A DNA stretch of 8,568 bases from Pseudomonadota bacterium (lineage in GTDB: Bacteria; Pseudomonadota; Gammaproteobacteria; Xanthomonadales; Xanthomonadaceae), in NCBI GenBank assembly GCA_023399815.1, contig JAEWOJ010000166.1:1-8568 (forward strand), written 5' to 3'. The notes beneath the pieces are model-generated. The model did no database searches. It was not told the origin of the DNA and saw only the letters and a program-made list of their open reading frames with translations. Below are positions 1 through 6,794 of the stretch, one piece after another. Every line of letters starts with the position of its first letter. Within the stretch, counting starts at the first letter, position 1. The position numbers were made by a program, and so were the translations under genes.

Positions 1-798
1 GACCAGGTGGACGCCTTCCACAGCACCCGCACCGGCGCCATCGTCGGCGCGTCGCTGGCCAGGCAGTTCGGCTGGAAGATCGGCGACACCATCCCGCTGC
101 AGGCCACGATCTTCCCGCGCGGCGGCAGCAACGACTGGCCGTTGCAGCTGGTCGGCGTGTTCCACTCGAAGAACACCGCCACCGCCGCCAACGACGAGCG
201 CCAGCTGATGATGAACTGGAAGTACTTCGACGAATCCAACGACTACATCAAGAACCAGGTGAGCTGGTACACGGTGACGCTGGACAACGCCGACCACGCC
301 TCGCGCGTGGCCCAGGCCATCGACGCGATCTCGGCCAACTCCGACCACGAGACCAAGAGCCAGACCGAGTCGGCGTTCCAGCAGGCCTTCATCAAGCAGT
401 TCGCCGACATCGGCATGATCGTCACCTCGATCATGGGCGCGGTGTTCTTCACCCTGCTGCTGCTGACCGGCAACACCATGGCGCAGGCGGTGCGCGAGCG
501 CATCCCCGAGCTGGCCACGCTCAAGACGCTGGGCTTCAAGGACGGCACGGTGCTGATGCTGGTGATGGTCGAATCGGTGCTGCTGGTCGGCCTGGGCGGC
601 GCGCTCGGCCTCGGCCTGGCGGCGCTGGCGCTGCCGGCGATGGCGCCCAAGACCATGGGCATGCTGCCGCCGCAGGTGCCGCTGCAGACCTGGCTGATGG
701 GCCTGGGCCTGATCGTGCTGATCGGCCTGATCGTGGGCGTGCTGCCGGCGCTGCGCGCCAAGCGGCTGAAGATCGTCGACGCGCTGGCCGGACGCTAA
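1..798 (+). CDS. FtsX/MacB-type ABC transporter permease, 5'-truncated (C-terminal 265 residues)
   Basis: Membrane subunit of a MacB/FtsX-type (type VII) ABC transporter in the inner membrane. Such systems use ATP to drive conformational change across the periplasm, usually for efflux or lipoprotein/cell-envelope work; the substrate here cannot be told. The frame is open to base 1 (it begins D-Q-V-D-A-F-H), so the gene starts upstream and the GTG at 7 is probably not the start. The visible part holds the end of the periplasmic MacB-like domain (about fragment residues 1-130). Three membrane helices follow: about 137-160, 183-215 and 230-250. Family marks are R-E-R-I-P-E-L-A-T-L-K-T-L-G-F after the first helix, where the coupling segment that contacts the ATPase is expected, and the C-terminal L-P-A-L-R-A-K-R-L-K-I-V-D-A-L. 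It ends in TAA only 10 bp before a second permease, so the two are cotranscribed and may form a heterodimer. That pairing is inferred. Confidence 0.93.
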   Translation, partial: DQVDAFHSTRTGAIVGASLARQFGWKIGDTIPLQATIFPRGGSNDWPLQLVGVFHSKNTATAANDERQLMMNWKYFDESNDYIKNQVSWYTVTLDNADHASRVAQAIDAISANSDHETKSQTESAFQQAFIKQFADIGMIVTSIMGAVFFTLLLLTGNTMAQAVRERIPELATLKTLGFKDGTVLMLVMVESVLLVGLGGALGLGLAALALPAMAPKTMGMLPPQVPLQTWLMGLGLIVLIGLIVGVLPALRAKRLKIVDALAGR

Positions 799-802
799 GG
801 AG
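796..802 (+). promoter_or_regulatory. Shine-Dalgarno of second permease, overlapping the upstream stop codon
   Basis: The seven bases taaggag match the 16S anti-Shine-Dalgarno complement fully and end 6 bases before the ATG at 809. The first three bases are also the TAA stop of the upstream permease. A terminating ribosome therefore sits on the initiation site of the next gene, which implies tight translational coupling and matched subunit amounts. Confidence 0.8.
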
Positions 803-808
803 AGGACC

Positions 809-2116
809 ATGAAGAAATTTTTCTCGAACGCGCTGGTGATCCTCCTGCTCGCCATCGGCCTGGTTGCCTGGGTCTTCCTGCCGTGGGTCGGCGTACTGGC
901 GGTGGCCATCGTCATCGCGCTGTGGCTGGCCTTCACCCGCAGCGGCCGGCTGGCGCTGGCCGCCACCCGCATCGGCATCGCCAGCCTGCCGCAGCGCTGG
1001 GGCGCCTCGTCGGTGATCGTGGTCGGCATCGCCGGCGTGGTCGGCGTGCTGGTGGCGATGCTGGCGATGGGCGAAGGCTTCCAGGCCACGCTCAACAGCA
1101 CCGGCGACGACACCACCGCCATCGTGCTGCGCGGCGGCTCGCAGGCCGAGACCAACTCGGTCATCACCCGCGACCAGGTGCCGCTGCTGGGTACGCTGCC
1201 GGGCGTGGCGCACGACGCGCAGGGCCGCGCGCTGCTGTCGGCGGAGCTGTCGCAGGTGGTCAACCTGGTGTCCAGGTCCGATGGCACCGACGTCAACGCG
1301 CAGTTCCGCGGCGTCGGCGACATGGCCTGGGCGGTGCACGACAAGGTGAAGATCGTGAAGGGCCGGCAGTTCAAGCCCGGCCTGCGCGAGATCGTGGTCG
1401 GCGAAGGCGCGCAGGGCCAGTTCCGCGACATGGAGGTGGGCAAGACCCTCACCCTCGGCAACCAGACCTGGGCAGTGGTGGGCGTGTTCGCCTCCGGCGA
1501 CGCGCACGATTCGGAGCTGTGGACCGACGTGCAGACGCTGGCCACCACCTACCAGCGCAGCGCCTACCAGTCGATCAGCGTGCGCACCGAGGGCAAGCCC
1601 GGCTTCGAGCGGTTCAAGGCGGCGGTGGCGGCGGACCCGCGCCTGAAGCTGGACGTGGAGACCACGCGCGACTACTACCGCAAGCAGGGCGGCGGCTTGA
1701 ACACGCTGATCAGCATCCTCGGCAAGGTGATTGGCGCGATCATGGCGGTGGGCGCGGTGTTCGGCGCGCTCAACACCATGTATGCGGCGGTGGCGACGCG
1801 CGCGCGCGAGATCGCGACCATGCGCGCCATCGGCTTCCGCGGCCTGCCGGTGGTCATGGCGGTGATGCTGGAGACCATGCTGCTGGCGCTGGTCGGCGGC
1901 CTGCTCGGTTGCGCGGTGGCGTGGCTGGTGTTCAACGGCTACAGCGTGTCCACCATCGGCAGCAACTTCAGCGCGGTGGTGTTCAAGTTCCACGTCTCGC
2001 CGGAGCTGCTGTGGAGCGGGCTGAAATGGGCGCTGGGGATTGGTCTGGTCGGCGGCTTGTTCCCGGCGCTGCGGGCGGCGCGGCTGCCGATCACCACCGC
2101 GCTGCGCGAGACCTGA
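809..2116 (+). CDS. FtsX/MacB-type ABC transporter permease with extra N-terminal membrane hairpin
   Basis: Complete 435-residue permease, partner of the truncated permease upstream, located in the inner membrane. The ATG at 809 is set by an excellent Shine-Dalgarno. Visible order: two closely spaced hydrophobic segments at about 7-25 and 27-43; a basic amphipathic stretch at about 46-64 (R-I-G-I-A-S-L-P-Q-R-W); the core first helix at about 67-88; a large periplasmic MacB-like domain at about 90-298; then three helices at about 302-327, 345-376 and 400-420. R-A-R-E-I-A-T-M-R-A-I-G-F (331-343) is the conserved cytoplasmic coupling region, and the C-terminus L-F-P-A-L-R-A-A-R-L-P matches the family. 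MacB itself is an ATPase-permease fusion; this protein has no ATPase domain, so it needs a separate one, presumably encoded upstream. The first two hydrophobic segments are additional to the four-helix core. Function beyond 'ABC permease' and the substrate are unknown. Confidence 0.93.
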   Translation: MKKFFSNALVILLLAIGLVAWVFLPWVGVLAVAIVIALWLAFTRSGRLALAATRIGIASLPQRWGASSVIVVGIAGVVGVLVAMLAMGEGFQATLNSTGDDTTAIVLRGGSQAETNSVITRDQVPLLGTLPGVAHDAQGRALLSAELSQVVNLVSRSDGTDVNAQFRGVGDMAWAVHDKVKIVKGRQFKPGLREIVVGEGAQGQFRDMEVGKTLTLGNQTWAVVGVFASGDAHDSELWTDVQTLATTYQRSAYQSISVRTEGKPGFERFKAAVAADPRLKLDVETTRDYYRKQGGGLNTLISILGKVIGAIMAVGAVFGALNTMYAAVATRAREIATMRAIGFRGLPVVMAVMLETMLLALVGGLLGCAVAWLVFNGYSVSTIGSNFSAVVFKFHVSPELLWSGLKWALGIGLVGGLFPALRAARLPITTALRET

Positions 2117-2130
2117 GGACGCGGGCGTGG

Positions 2131-2166
2131 ACGATGCCGGGCGGCGCCATCCGCGCCCGGCATCGT
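2131..2166 (+). terminator. Strong hairpin after the ABC permease operon
   Basis: A perfect 13-bp inverted repeat lies 14 bases after the permease stop codon: acgatgccgggcg (2131-2143) and cgcccggcatcgt (2154-2166), with a 10-base loop. Position and stability fit a transcription terminator for the permease operon. The bases after the stem (tcccgtcctg) do not form a T-run, so intrinsic termination is uncertain. It may instead be a 3'-end stabilising hairpin, or termination may be Rho-assisted. Confidence 0.55.
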
Positions 2167-2311
2167 TCCCGTCCTGCTGCCGGCCCGCATCCGGCGGCGT
2201 TGCGCCGAAACCAAACGGCGGGCAACGGTCATCCATTTGTCATGTTGTTGCGGTAGCAGGCGCCGCGGCGGGCCGCTACCGTGCCCGCCTTTCCCCTTCC
2301 CGGAACCCGCC

Positions 2312-3406
2312 ATGCTCCGTTCGCTGGCGCTGGCCGGCGTCTGCGTGATGCTGGCCGGCTTCGCCCTGTCCTCGCCAATGCCGCCGCTGTCGCTCGGCGC
2401 GCGGCTGGCCGCGCCCGGCGGCACTTCGCCGATGGTGCCGACCGCGCGTATCGACGCCCTGCTCGCGCGCCTGCCGCACCGCCAGGGCATGGTGCCCGGC
2501 AGCGGCGGCGTGGCGCTGCACTGGGTCGCCTTCGATCCGGGCGACTATCGCCTGCAGTACCGCTACCTCGGCAAGGGCGAGCGCTTCCCCGAGTTCTCGA
2601 TGGAGGCCACCGCGCCGGCGACAGGTTCCACTCCGGCCGCGCCGCGCGGCACGGTGATCCTGCTGCACGGCTGGATGATGGACGGCGGCTCGCTGCTGCC
2701 GTGGGCGCTGGAGCTGGCGCAGAGCGGCTACCGCACCATCGCCCTGGACCTGCGCAACCACGGCCGCTCCGGGCAGGCGCCCTCCGGCTACGGCACGCGC
2801 GAGGGCGAGGACGTGGCGGCGGCGCTGCACGCGCTCGACGCCGAGGGCGAGATCGACGGGCCGGTGCACCTGCTCGGCGTGTCCTACGGCGCGGCCACCG
2901 CCATCTTCGCCGCGCGCGACCTCGGCCCGCGGCTGCGCAGCGTAGTGGCGATGGAATCCTTCGACAACGCCGGCCAGGCGATCCGCGCGATGGTGCCGCA
3001 CATGCTGTCGCGCCCGCCCGAGCGCATGGGCGATTACCTCGCGCTGCCGCTGGCGCGCTGGCAGTACGGCGGCAGCGGGCTGGACGATGCCATCGCCGCC
3101 GCCGACCGCAAGCTCGGCCTCGACCTGGACCGGGTGGACGTGGGCCAGGCGCTGGCGCAGGTGCCGGCCTGCGTCCTGCTGCTGCACGGCCGCGACGATG
3201 CGCACATCCCGGTCGCGCAGGGCCGCGCCCTGGCCGCCGCCGCGCCGCGCGCGCGTTACCTGGAACTGCAGGGCGAGGACCACCTGACCCTGCCGCTGCG
3301 GCTGGACCGCCTGTCCGGCGTGGTCGACGACTGGTTCGCGCAGGTCGGCGACGACGGCACGCATTGCCCGATGCCCACGACACCACTGGACGGAGCTTCC
3401 CTGTAG
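2312..3406 (+). CDS. alpha/beta-fold hydrolase, exported or membrane-anchored
   Basis: Predicted 364-residue serine hydrolase of the alpha/beta-hydrolase fold (esterase/lipase-like); the substrate is unknown. The ATG at 2312 is preferred because it starts directly with a hydrophobic export segment (residues 2-20, M-L-R-S-L-A-L-A-G-V…) and has a weak ggaa 6 bases upstream. The frame is open further 5' to a TTG at 2237, but that would add a Cys/Arg/Pro-rich stretch that does not look coded. Catalytic features in order: oxyanion-hole motif V-I-L-L-H-G-W (115-121); D-L-R-N-H-G-R-S (146-153), typical of this fold; nucleophile Ser191 in G-V-S-Y-G; acid Asp295 or Asp296 in L-H-G-R-D-D-A-H-I-P; and His324 in G-E-D-H-L-T-L. 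All triad residues are present, so it is probably active. Cleavage after A-L-S (20) is possible, placing it in the periplasm; Cys11 does not fit a lipobox (Val at -1). The last codon and the stop fall at the edge of a REP repeat. It stands alone, convergent with the transporter pair downstream. Confidence 0.88.
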   Translation: MLRSLALAGVCVMLAGFALSSPMPPLSLGARLAAPGGTSPMVPTARIDALLARLPHRQGMVPGSGGVALHWVAFDPGDYRLQYRYLGKGERFPEFSMEATAPATGSTPAAPRGTVILLHGWMMDGGSLLPWALELAQSGYRTIALDLRNHGRSGQAPSGYGTREGEDVAAALHALDAEGEIDGPVHLLGVSYGAATAIFAARDLGPRLRSVVAMESFDNAGQAIRAMVPHMLSRPPERMGDYLALPLARWQYGGSGLDDAIAAADRKLGLDLDRVDVGQALAQVPACVLLLHGRDDAHIPVAQGRALAAAAPRARYLELQGEDHLTLPLRLDRLSGVVDDWFAQVGDDGTHCPMPTTPLDGASL

Positions 3407-3469
3407 GAGCGACGTGAGTCGCGACAGGACTTCAGCGGGAAAACCCGTCGCGACTCACGTCGCTCCTAC
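3403..3469. repeat. Inverted pair of GTAG-type REP elements between convergent genes
   Basis: Two 23-base arms (3403-3425 and 3447-3469) are perfect reverse complements around a 21-base centre. Each arm begins or ends in GTAGGAGCGAC / GTCGCTCCTAC, and each contains its own smaller dyad, gcgac-gtga-gtcgc. The centre holds gggaaaaccc (3437-3446). A 5' GTAG followed by a short dyad is the hallmark of the REP family described in Stenotrophomonas (SMAG) and its relatives, which is thought to be mobilised by REP-associated tyrosine transposases; none is encoded here. As RNA the whole unit can fold from either strand into a long stem, so it may serve as a bidirectional terminator or 3'-end protector for the hydrolase and for rarD. 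It fills nearly all of the 86-bp gap, and the stop codon TAG of the hydrolase (3404-3406) is part of the GTAG head. Confidence 0.85.
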
Positions 3470-3492
3470 GGCGTCCCCTGCGACCACATGCC

Positions 3493-4398
3493 TCACGATC
3501 GCCGGCGCGCCCTCGTCGCCGCGCGCACGCCGGCGATGGCGAACACCACCAGCCCGGACCAGATGAGGCCGAAGCCGACCAGCTGCGAGGCCGCGAACGG
3601 CTCGCGCAGGATCAGCACGCCGGCCAGGAACTGCAGCGTCGGGCCGATGTACTGCAGCAGCCCGACCACCGACAGCGGGATGCGGCGCACGCCGTAGGCG
3701 AAGGCGATCAGCGGCACCGCGCTGACCGCGCCGGCCAGCACCAGCAGCACGTCGTTGCCCCAGCCCCAGCCGGAAATGAAACCGCCGCCGTGGCCGTTCT
3801 CGGCCCACAGCGCGTAGGCCAGCGCCGGCCCCACCATGAACAGGCTTTCCACGCCGAGCCCGGTCACCGCCTCGACCACCACCAGCTTGCGCAGCAGCCC
3901 GTACAGGCCGAAGGTGATCGACAGGCCGATGGCGATCCACGGCGGGCGCCCGCTCTGCCAGGTCAGCCACGCCACGCCCAGCGCGGCCAACGCCACCGCC
4001 AGCCATTGCAGCCGGCCCAGGCGCTCGCCCAGCACCGCTACGCCCAGCACCACGCTCAGCAGCGGATTGATGAAGTAGCCCAGGCTGGTCTCGACCACAT
4101 GGCCGGCGTTCACCGCCCAGATATACAGGCTCCAGTTGGCGCCGATCAGCAGGCTCGCCAGGCCCAACAGCCAGAACCGCCGCGGCGTGGCCCACACCTC
4201 GCGCAGCCAGCCCCAGCCGCGCACGATGCCCAGGCCGCCGACCAGCAGCACCGCGCTCCAGACGATGCGGTGGGCGATGATCAGGAACGACGGCACCTCG
4301 ATCAGCAGCCGCCAGTAAAGCGGAAACAGGCCCCAGATGACGAAGGCCAGCGTGGTCGCCAGCAGGCCGTTGCGGTGTTCGTTGGCGGTCGTCGTCAT
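3493..4398 (-). CDS. rarD: RarD-like EamA/DMT-superfamily transporter
   Basis: Inner-membrane protein of 301 residues (E. coli RarD has about 296) from the drug/metabolite transporter superfamily; the transported compound of RarD proteins is not established. It has about ten hydrophobic helices arranged as two EamA repeats (about 10-145 and 155-290). RarD-specific stretches that I recognise are I-W-G-L-F-P-L-Y-W (21-29), A-H-R-I-V-W-S (42-48), the L-I-G-A-N-W-S-L-Y-I-W-A-V-N region (84-97), S-L-G-Y-F-I-N-P-L (105-113), L-G-E-R-L (123-127), Q-W-L-A-V (131-135), F-G-L-Y-G-L-L-R-K (163-171) and Q-Y-I-G-P-T-L-Q-F-L (249-258). The start ATG overlaps the stop of the upstream yedA-like gene (ATGA), and only a weak ggat lies ahead of it, so translation probably depends on coupling. 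The tail is Arg-rich (R-A-R-R-R-S). Its 3' end faces the REP pair. Confidence 0.93.
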   Translation of the reverse strand: MTTTANEHRNGLLATTLAFVIWGLFPLYWRLLIEVPSFLIIAHRIVWSAVLLVGGLGIVRGWGWLREVWATPRRFWLLGLASLLIGANWSLYIWAVNAGHVVETSLGYFINPLLSVVLGVAVLGERLGRLQWLAVALAALGVAWLTWQSGRPPWIAIGLSITFGLYGLLRKLVVVEAVTGLGVESLFMVGPALAYALWAENGHGGGFISGWGWGNDVLLVLAGAVSAVPLIAFAYGVRRIPLSVVGLLQYIGPTLQFLAGVLILREPFAASQLVGFGLIWSGLVVFAIAGVRAATRARRRS

Positions 4399-5294
4399 GC
4401 GCGGCGCATCCGGGCCAGGGTGATGACCACGACGCCGGCCAGGATCACTGCCATCGCGCCGATGTCGGCGGCGCCGAAGCGCTCGTGCGCGATCCACGCG
4501 CCCAGCGCCACCGCGATCACCGGGTTGACGTAGGCATAGCTGCTGGCCAGCACCGGGCGCACGTTGTGCAGCAGCCACACGTAGGCGGTAAAGGCGACGA
4601 TGGAGCCGAACACGCTCAGGTAGCCCACCGCCAGCACGCCCTGCAGCGTCGGCGCCGCGGCCATGCGCTCGCCGCGCAGCAGGCCGGCGACGACCAGGAC
4701 CGCGCCGCCGCACAACATCTGCCCGGCGGCGGTCATGAACGGCGACGGCAGGTCGCGGCCGCGCGACCAGATCGAACCGGCGGCCCAGCCCAGCGGCGCG
4801 ACCAGCAGGAACACCAGCCCTGCCGGCGTCGCGGTCAGGCTGCTGCCGGCGTTGAGCCACAGCACGCCGGCGAAGCCGACCGCGATGCCCAGCCATTCGC
4901 CGCCGGCCACGCGCTCGCCACGGAACGCGGAGAACAGCGCCATCCACAGCGGCACCGAGGCCACCGCCACCGCGGCCAGGCCGGAGGACACCTCGCGCTC
5001 GGCCATCACCACCATGCCGTTGCCCAGGAACAGCAGGCTGAAGCCCATCGCCGCCAGGGTCGGCCATTGCGCGCGCGTCGGCGCCGGCACGCCGCGCCAG
5101 CGCAGCAGCGCGTAGAGCACGCCGCCGGCGATCACGAAGCGGGTGCCGGAGATCACCGACAACGGCGGCATGCCGCCTTCCAGCGCCAGGCGGATGCCGA
5201 GATAGGTCGAACCCCAGACCACGTACACGAGGAACAGGGCCAGTACGACGAGGCCGCTCCGGGGAGCGGCCGACGTGGTGGGGGGCGAAGACAT
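4395..5294 (-). CDS. yedA: YedA-like drug/metabolite exporter (EamA/DMT superfamily)
   Basis: Inner-membrane transporter of 299 residues (E. coli YedA is about 306), with ten predicted helices in two EamA repeats (about 14-148 and 157-292). Export of amino acids or drugs is suggested for relatives, but the substrate here is unknown. Recognisable YedA stretches: V-V-W-G-S-T-Y-L-G-I-R (25-35), L-G-N-G-M-V-V-M-A-E-R (90-100), S-S-G-L-A-A-V-A-V-A-S-V-P-L (103-116), G-F-A-G-V-L-W-L-N (140-148), F-L-A-V-G-Y-L-S-V-F-G-S-I-V-A-F-like segment near 220-235, and S-S-Y-A-Y-V-N-P-V-I-A-V (251-262). The ATG at 5294 begins a short polar Ser/Pro/Thr tail just before helix 1, the usual layout; the frame stays open upstream but the extra sequence is not homologous. 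No good Shine-Dalgarno is seen. It is the first gene of a two-gene unit with rarD, divergent from the MFS gene. Confidence 0.92.
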   Translation of the reverse strand: MSSPPTTSAAPRSGLVVLALFLVYVVWGSTYLGIRLALEGGMPPLSVISGTRFVIAGGVLYALLRWRGVPAPTRAQWPTLAAMGFSLLFLGNGMVVMAEREVSSGLAAVAVASVPLWMALFSAFRGERVAGGEWLGIAVGFAGVLWLNAGSSLTATPAGLVFLLVAPLGWAAGSIWSRGRDLPSPFMTAAGQMLCGGAVLVVAGLLRGERMAAAPTLQGVLAVGYLSVFGSIVAFTAYVWLLHNVRPVLASSYAYVNPVIAVALGAWIAHERFGAADIGAMAVILAGVVVITLARMRRA

Positions 5295-5465
5295 GGGGCA
5301 GGTACCGCCATCCGGGGGAATGCGGATTCTAGGGCACCGCGCCGCGACGATCAGCCCGAAAAACGGCATGCTGTATCCGCCCGGCCGCGCCGGCCGGCAC
5401 CATCGCGCCGGCCATGCCAGGGCAGGCGCGAACGCCCCGGCTTCCACGCAAGGACCTCTTCCGGC
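5295..5465. other. Divergent intergenic region between yedA and the MFS gene
   Basis: This 171-bp gap must hold the promoters of both divergent units. The yedA side has a TAGAAT -10 candidate; no convincing promoter is visible for the plus-strand transporter. A 10-bp direct repeat, cgcgccggcc, occurs at 5386-5395 and 5404-5413 (18 bp centre to centre). It could be an operator but may be chance at this GC level. The likely ribosome-binding site aagga for the MFS gene is at 5450-5454, 11 bases before its ATG. Confidence 0.5.
5326..5354 (-). promoter_or_regulatory. Possible sigma-70-type promoter for yedA-rarD
   Basis: On the minus strand a TAGAAT (5331 to 5326, 5 of 6 to the -10 consensus) lies 31 bases ahead of the yedA ATG. 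A weak -35, CTGATC (5354 to 5349), sits at 17-bp spacing. It is one of the few AT-containing hexamers in this GC-rich gap, which favours it, but the -35 match is poor. Confidence 0.35.
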
Positions 5466-6773
5466 ATGCCCACATCCGGCACCGCGCTGCGGCGCTCCGT
5501 CGCCAACACCCTCAAGGGCTCGGCCGGCAACTTGGTCGAGTGGTACGACGTCTACGTCTATTCCGTGTTCGCGACCTATTTCGAATCGCGGTTCTTCTCG
5601 GCCACCGACAGGAACTCCACGCTGTACGTGTGGGCGATCTTCGCCGCCACCTTCCTGATGCGGCCGATCGGCGCGTGGTATTTCGGCCGCTTCGCCGACC
5701 GCTACGGGCGGCGCCTGGCGCTGACCGTGTCGGTATCGATGATGGCCGGCTGTTCGTTCCTGGTCGCCATCACGCCCACGGCCGGCACCATCGGCCTGTG
5801 GGCGGCGGTGATCCTGCTGCTCGCGCGCCTGCTGCAGGGCTTCGCCACCGGCGGCGAGTACGGCACCAGCGCCACCTACATGTCCGAGGCGGCGCTGCCC
5901 GGCCGCCGCGGCTTCCTGTCCTCGTTCCACTACGTCACCCTGGTCGGCGGCCACGTGCTGGCGCAACTGACCCTGCTGGTCATGCTCGCCTTCTGGGAGA
6001 AGCCGCAGATCTCCGAATGGGGCTGGCGCATCGCCTTCGCCCTGGGCGGCGTCGCCGCGATCGTGGTGTTCTGGCTGCGCCGGTCGATGGACGAATCGCT
6101 GGAATCGTCCTCCATCGCCGCCGCGCGCGAAGGCAAGGCCCGCGCCTCCGGTTCGATGCGCGAACTGCTCACGCACCAGTGGCGGCCGCTGCTGCTGTGC
6201 TTCCTGATCACCGCCGGCGGCACCGTGGCCTTCTACACCTATTCGGTGAACGGCCCGAAGATGATCCAGAGCGCCTTCGCCGGCGACGACCCGATGGTCG
6301 GGACGCTGATCAACCTGGGCGTGCTGGCGTTCCTGATGGCGCTGCAGCCGCTCGGCGGCTGGCTGTCGGACCTCGTCGGCCGCAAGGCCCTGCTGGTGTT
6401 CTTCGGCGTCGGCGGCGTGCTCTACACCTGGTACATGGTGACCCGGCTGCCGCAGCAGCACGACGCGCTGGCGGCCTTCGCGACGCTGGCGCTCGGCTTC
6501 GTCATCCTCACCGGCTACACCTCGATCAACGCGGTGGTGAAGGCCGAACTGTTTCCCACGCACGTGCGCGCCCTGGGCGTGGGCTTCGGCTACGCGCTGG
6601 CCAACTCGCTGTTCGGCGGCACCGCGCCGCTGCTGTACCAGGGCGCGCTGCGGACCGGCCACGTCGCCACGTTCGCCACCTATGTCACCGCGGTGATCGC
6701 GGTGTCGCTGGTGGTCTACGTGTTCTTCCTGGAGAACAAGGGACCGAACTGGCTGGACGGCACGCGCCGATAG
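5466..6773 (+). CDS. kgtP: KgtP-like MFS alpha-ketoglutarate/H+ symporter (metabolite:H+ symporter family)
   Basis: Inner-membrane proton symporter of 435 residues (E. coli KgtP is 432), predicted to import alpha-ketoglutarate or a related dicarboxylate. Twelve helices are expected. KgtP/MHS-family marks, in order: G-N-L-V-E-W-Y-D-V-Y-V-Y-S (21-33) in helix 1; F-L-M-R-P-I-G-A-W (63-71); MFS motif A G-R-F-A-D-R-Y-G-R-R (74-83); A-R-L-L-Q-G-F-A-T-G-G-E-Y-G-T-S-A-T-Y-M-S-E (120-141), almost word for word the KgtP signature; E-W-G-W-R-I-A-F-A-L-G (184-194); second motif-A copy G-W-L-S-D-L-V-G-R-K (298-307); Y-T-S-I-N-A-V-V-K-A-E-L-F-P-T-H-V-R-A-L-G-V-G (351-373); and A-N-S-L-F-G-G-T-A (379-387). 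The ATG at 5466 gives the family N-terminus; aagga lies 11 bases upstream. The exact substrate could be another carboxylate, since MHS members differ. It is monocistronic as far as can be seen, divergent from yedA and convergent with the peptidase gene. Confidence 0.9.
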   Translation: MPTSGTALRRSVANTLKGSAGNLVEWYDVYVYSVFATYFESRFFSATDRNSTLYVWAIFAATFLMRPIGAWYFGRFADRYGRRLALTVSVSMMAGCSFLVAITPTAGTIGLWAAVILLLARLLQGFATGGEYGTSATYMSEAALPGRRGFLSSFHYVTLVGGHVLAQLTLLVMLAFWEKPQISEWGWRIAFALGGVAAIVVFWLRRSMDESLESSSIAAAREGKARASGSMRELLTHQWRPLLLCFLITAGGTVAFYTYSVNGPKMIQSAFAGDDPMVGTLINLGVLAFLMALQPLGGWLSDLVGRKALLVFFGVGGVLYTWYMVTRLPQQHDALAAFATLALGFVILTGYTSINAVVKAELFPTHVRALGVGFGYALANSLFGGTAPLLYQGALRTGHVATFATYVTAVIAVSLVVYVFFLENKGPNWLDGTRR

Positions 6774-6793
6774 TCCGGCGCGGCACAGCCGCG
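6763..6793. terminator. Possible bidirectional terminator between convergent MFS and M28 genes
   Basis: Two overlapping dyads cover the junction. One is cgcgccg / cggcgcg (6763-6769 and 6776-6782), with the MFS stop codon in its 6-base loop. The other is cgcggc / gccgcg (6779-6784 and 6788-6793) with an aca loop, in the 21-bp gap. They are mutually exclusive as stems. Neither has a T-run, and short GC dyads arise easily here, so terminator function is only suggested by the convergent layout. Confidence 0.3.
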
Positions 6794-6794
6794 G

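Noticed and set aside
536..2236. 566-codon open frame on the minus strand opposite the permeases
   Set aside because: Its translation is a His/Arg/Gln/Pro-rich low-complexity string typical of the antisense of GC-rich genes. The plus strand holds clear permease homologues over the same bases.
2237..2265. ttgtca at 2237-2242 as a -35 box for the hydrolase gene
   Set aside because: No acceptable -10 hexamer lies 16-18 bp downstream; the bases there are gcgccg.
2229..3417. Long open frames in other frames over the hydrolase gene, both strands
   Set aside because: The translations are Arg/Ala/Pro-rich with no recognisable domains, whereas the chosen frame has an intact catalytic triad.
3403..3469. 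CRISPR or integron attachment-site reading of the palindrome
   Set aside because: There is only one inverted pair with no spaced direct repeats and no integrase core sites. The GTAG head and the second copy near 8539 fit a REP element better.
4485..5465. Upstream extension of the MFS frame antisense to yedA
   Set aside because: The frame is open only because GC-rich DNA has few stops. The KgtP-like protein begins at the ATG at 5466, and the extension resembles no known protein.
5295..6662. Upstream extension of the yedA frame antisense to the MFS gene
   Set aside because: The extension is His/Gln/Arg-rich shadow sequence; YedA homology begins right after the ATG at 5294.
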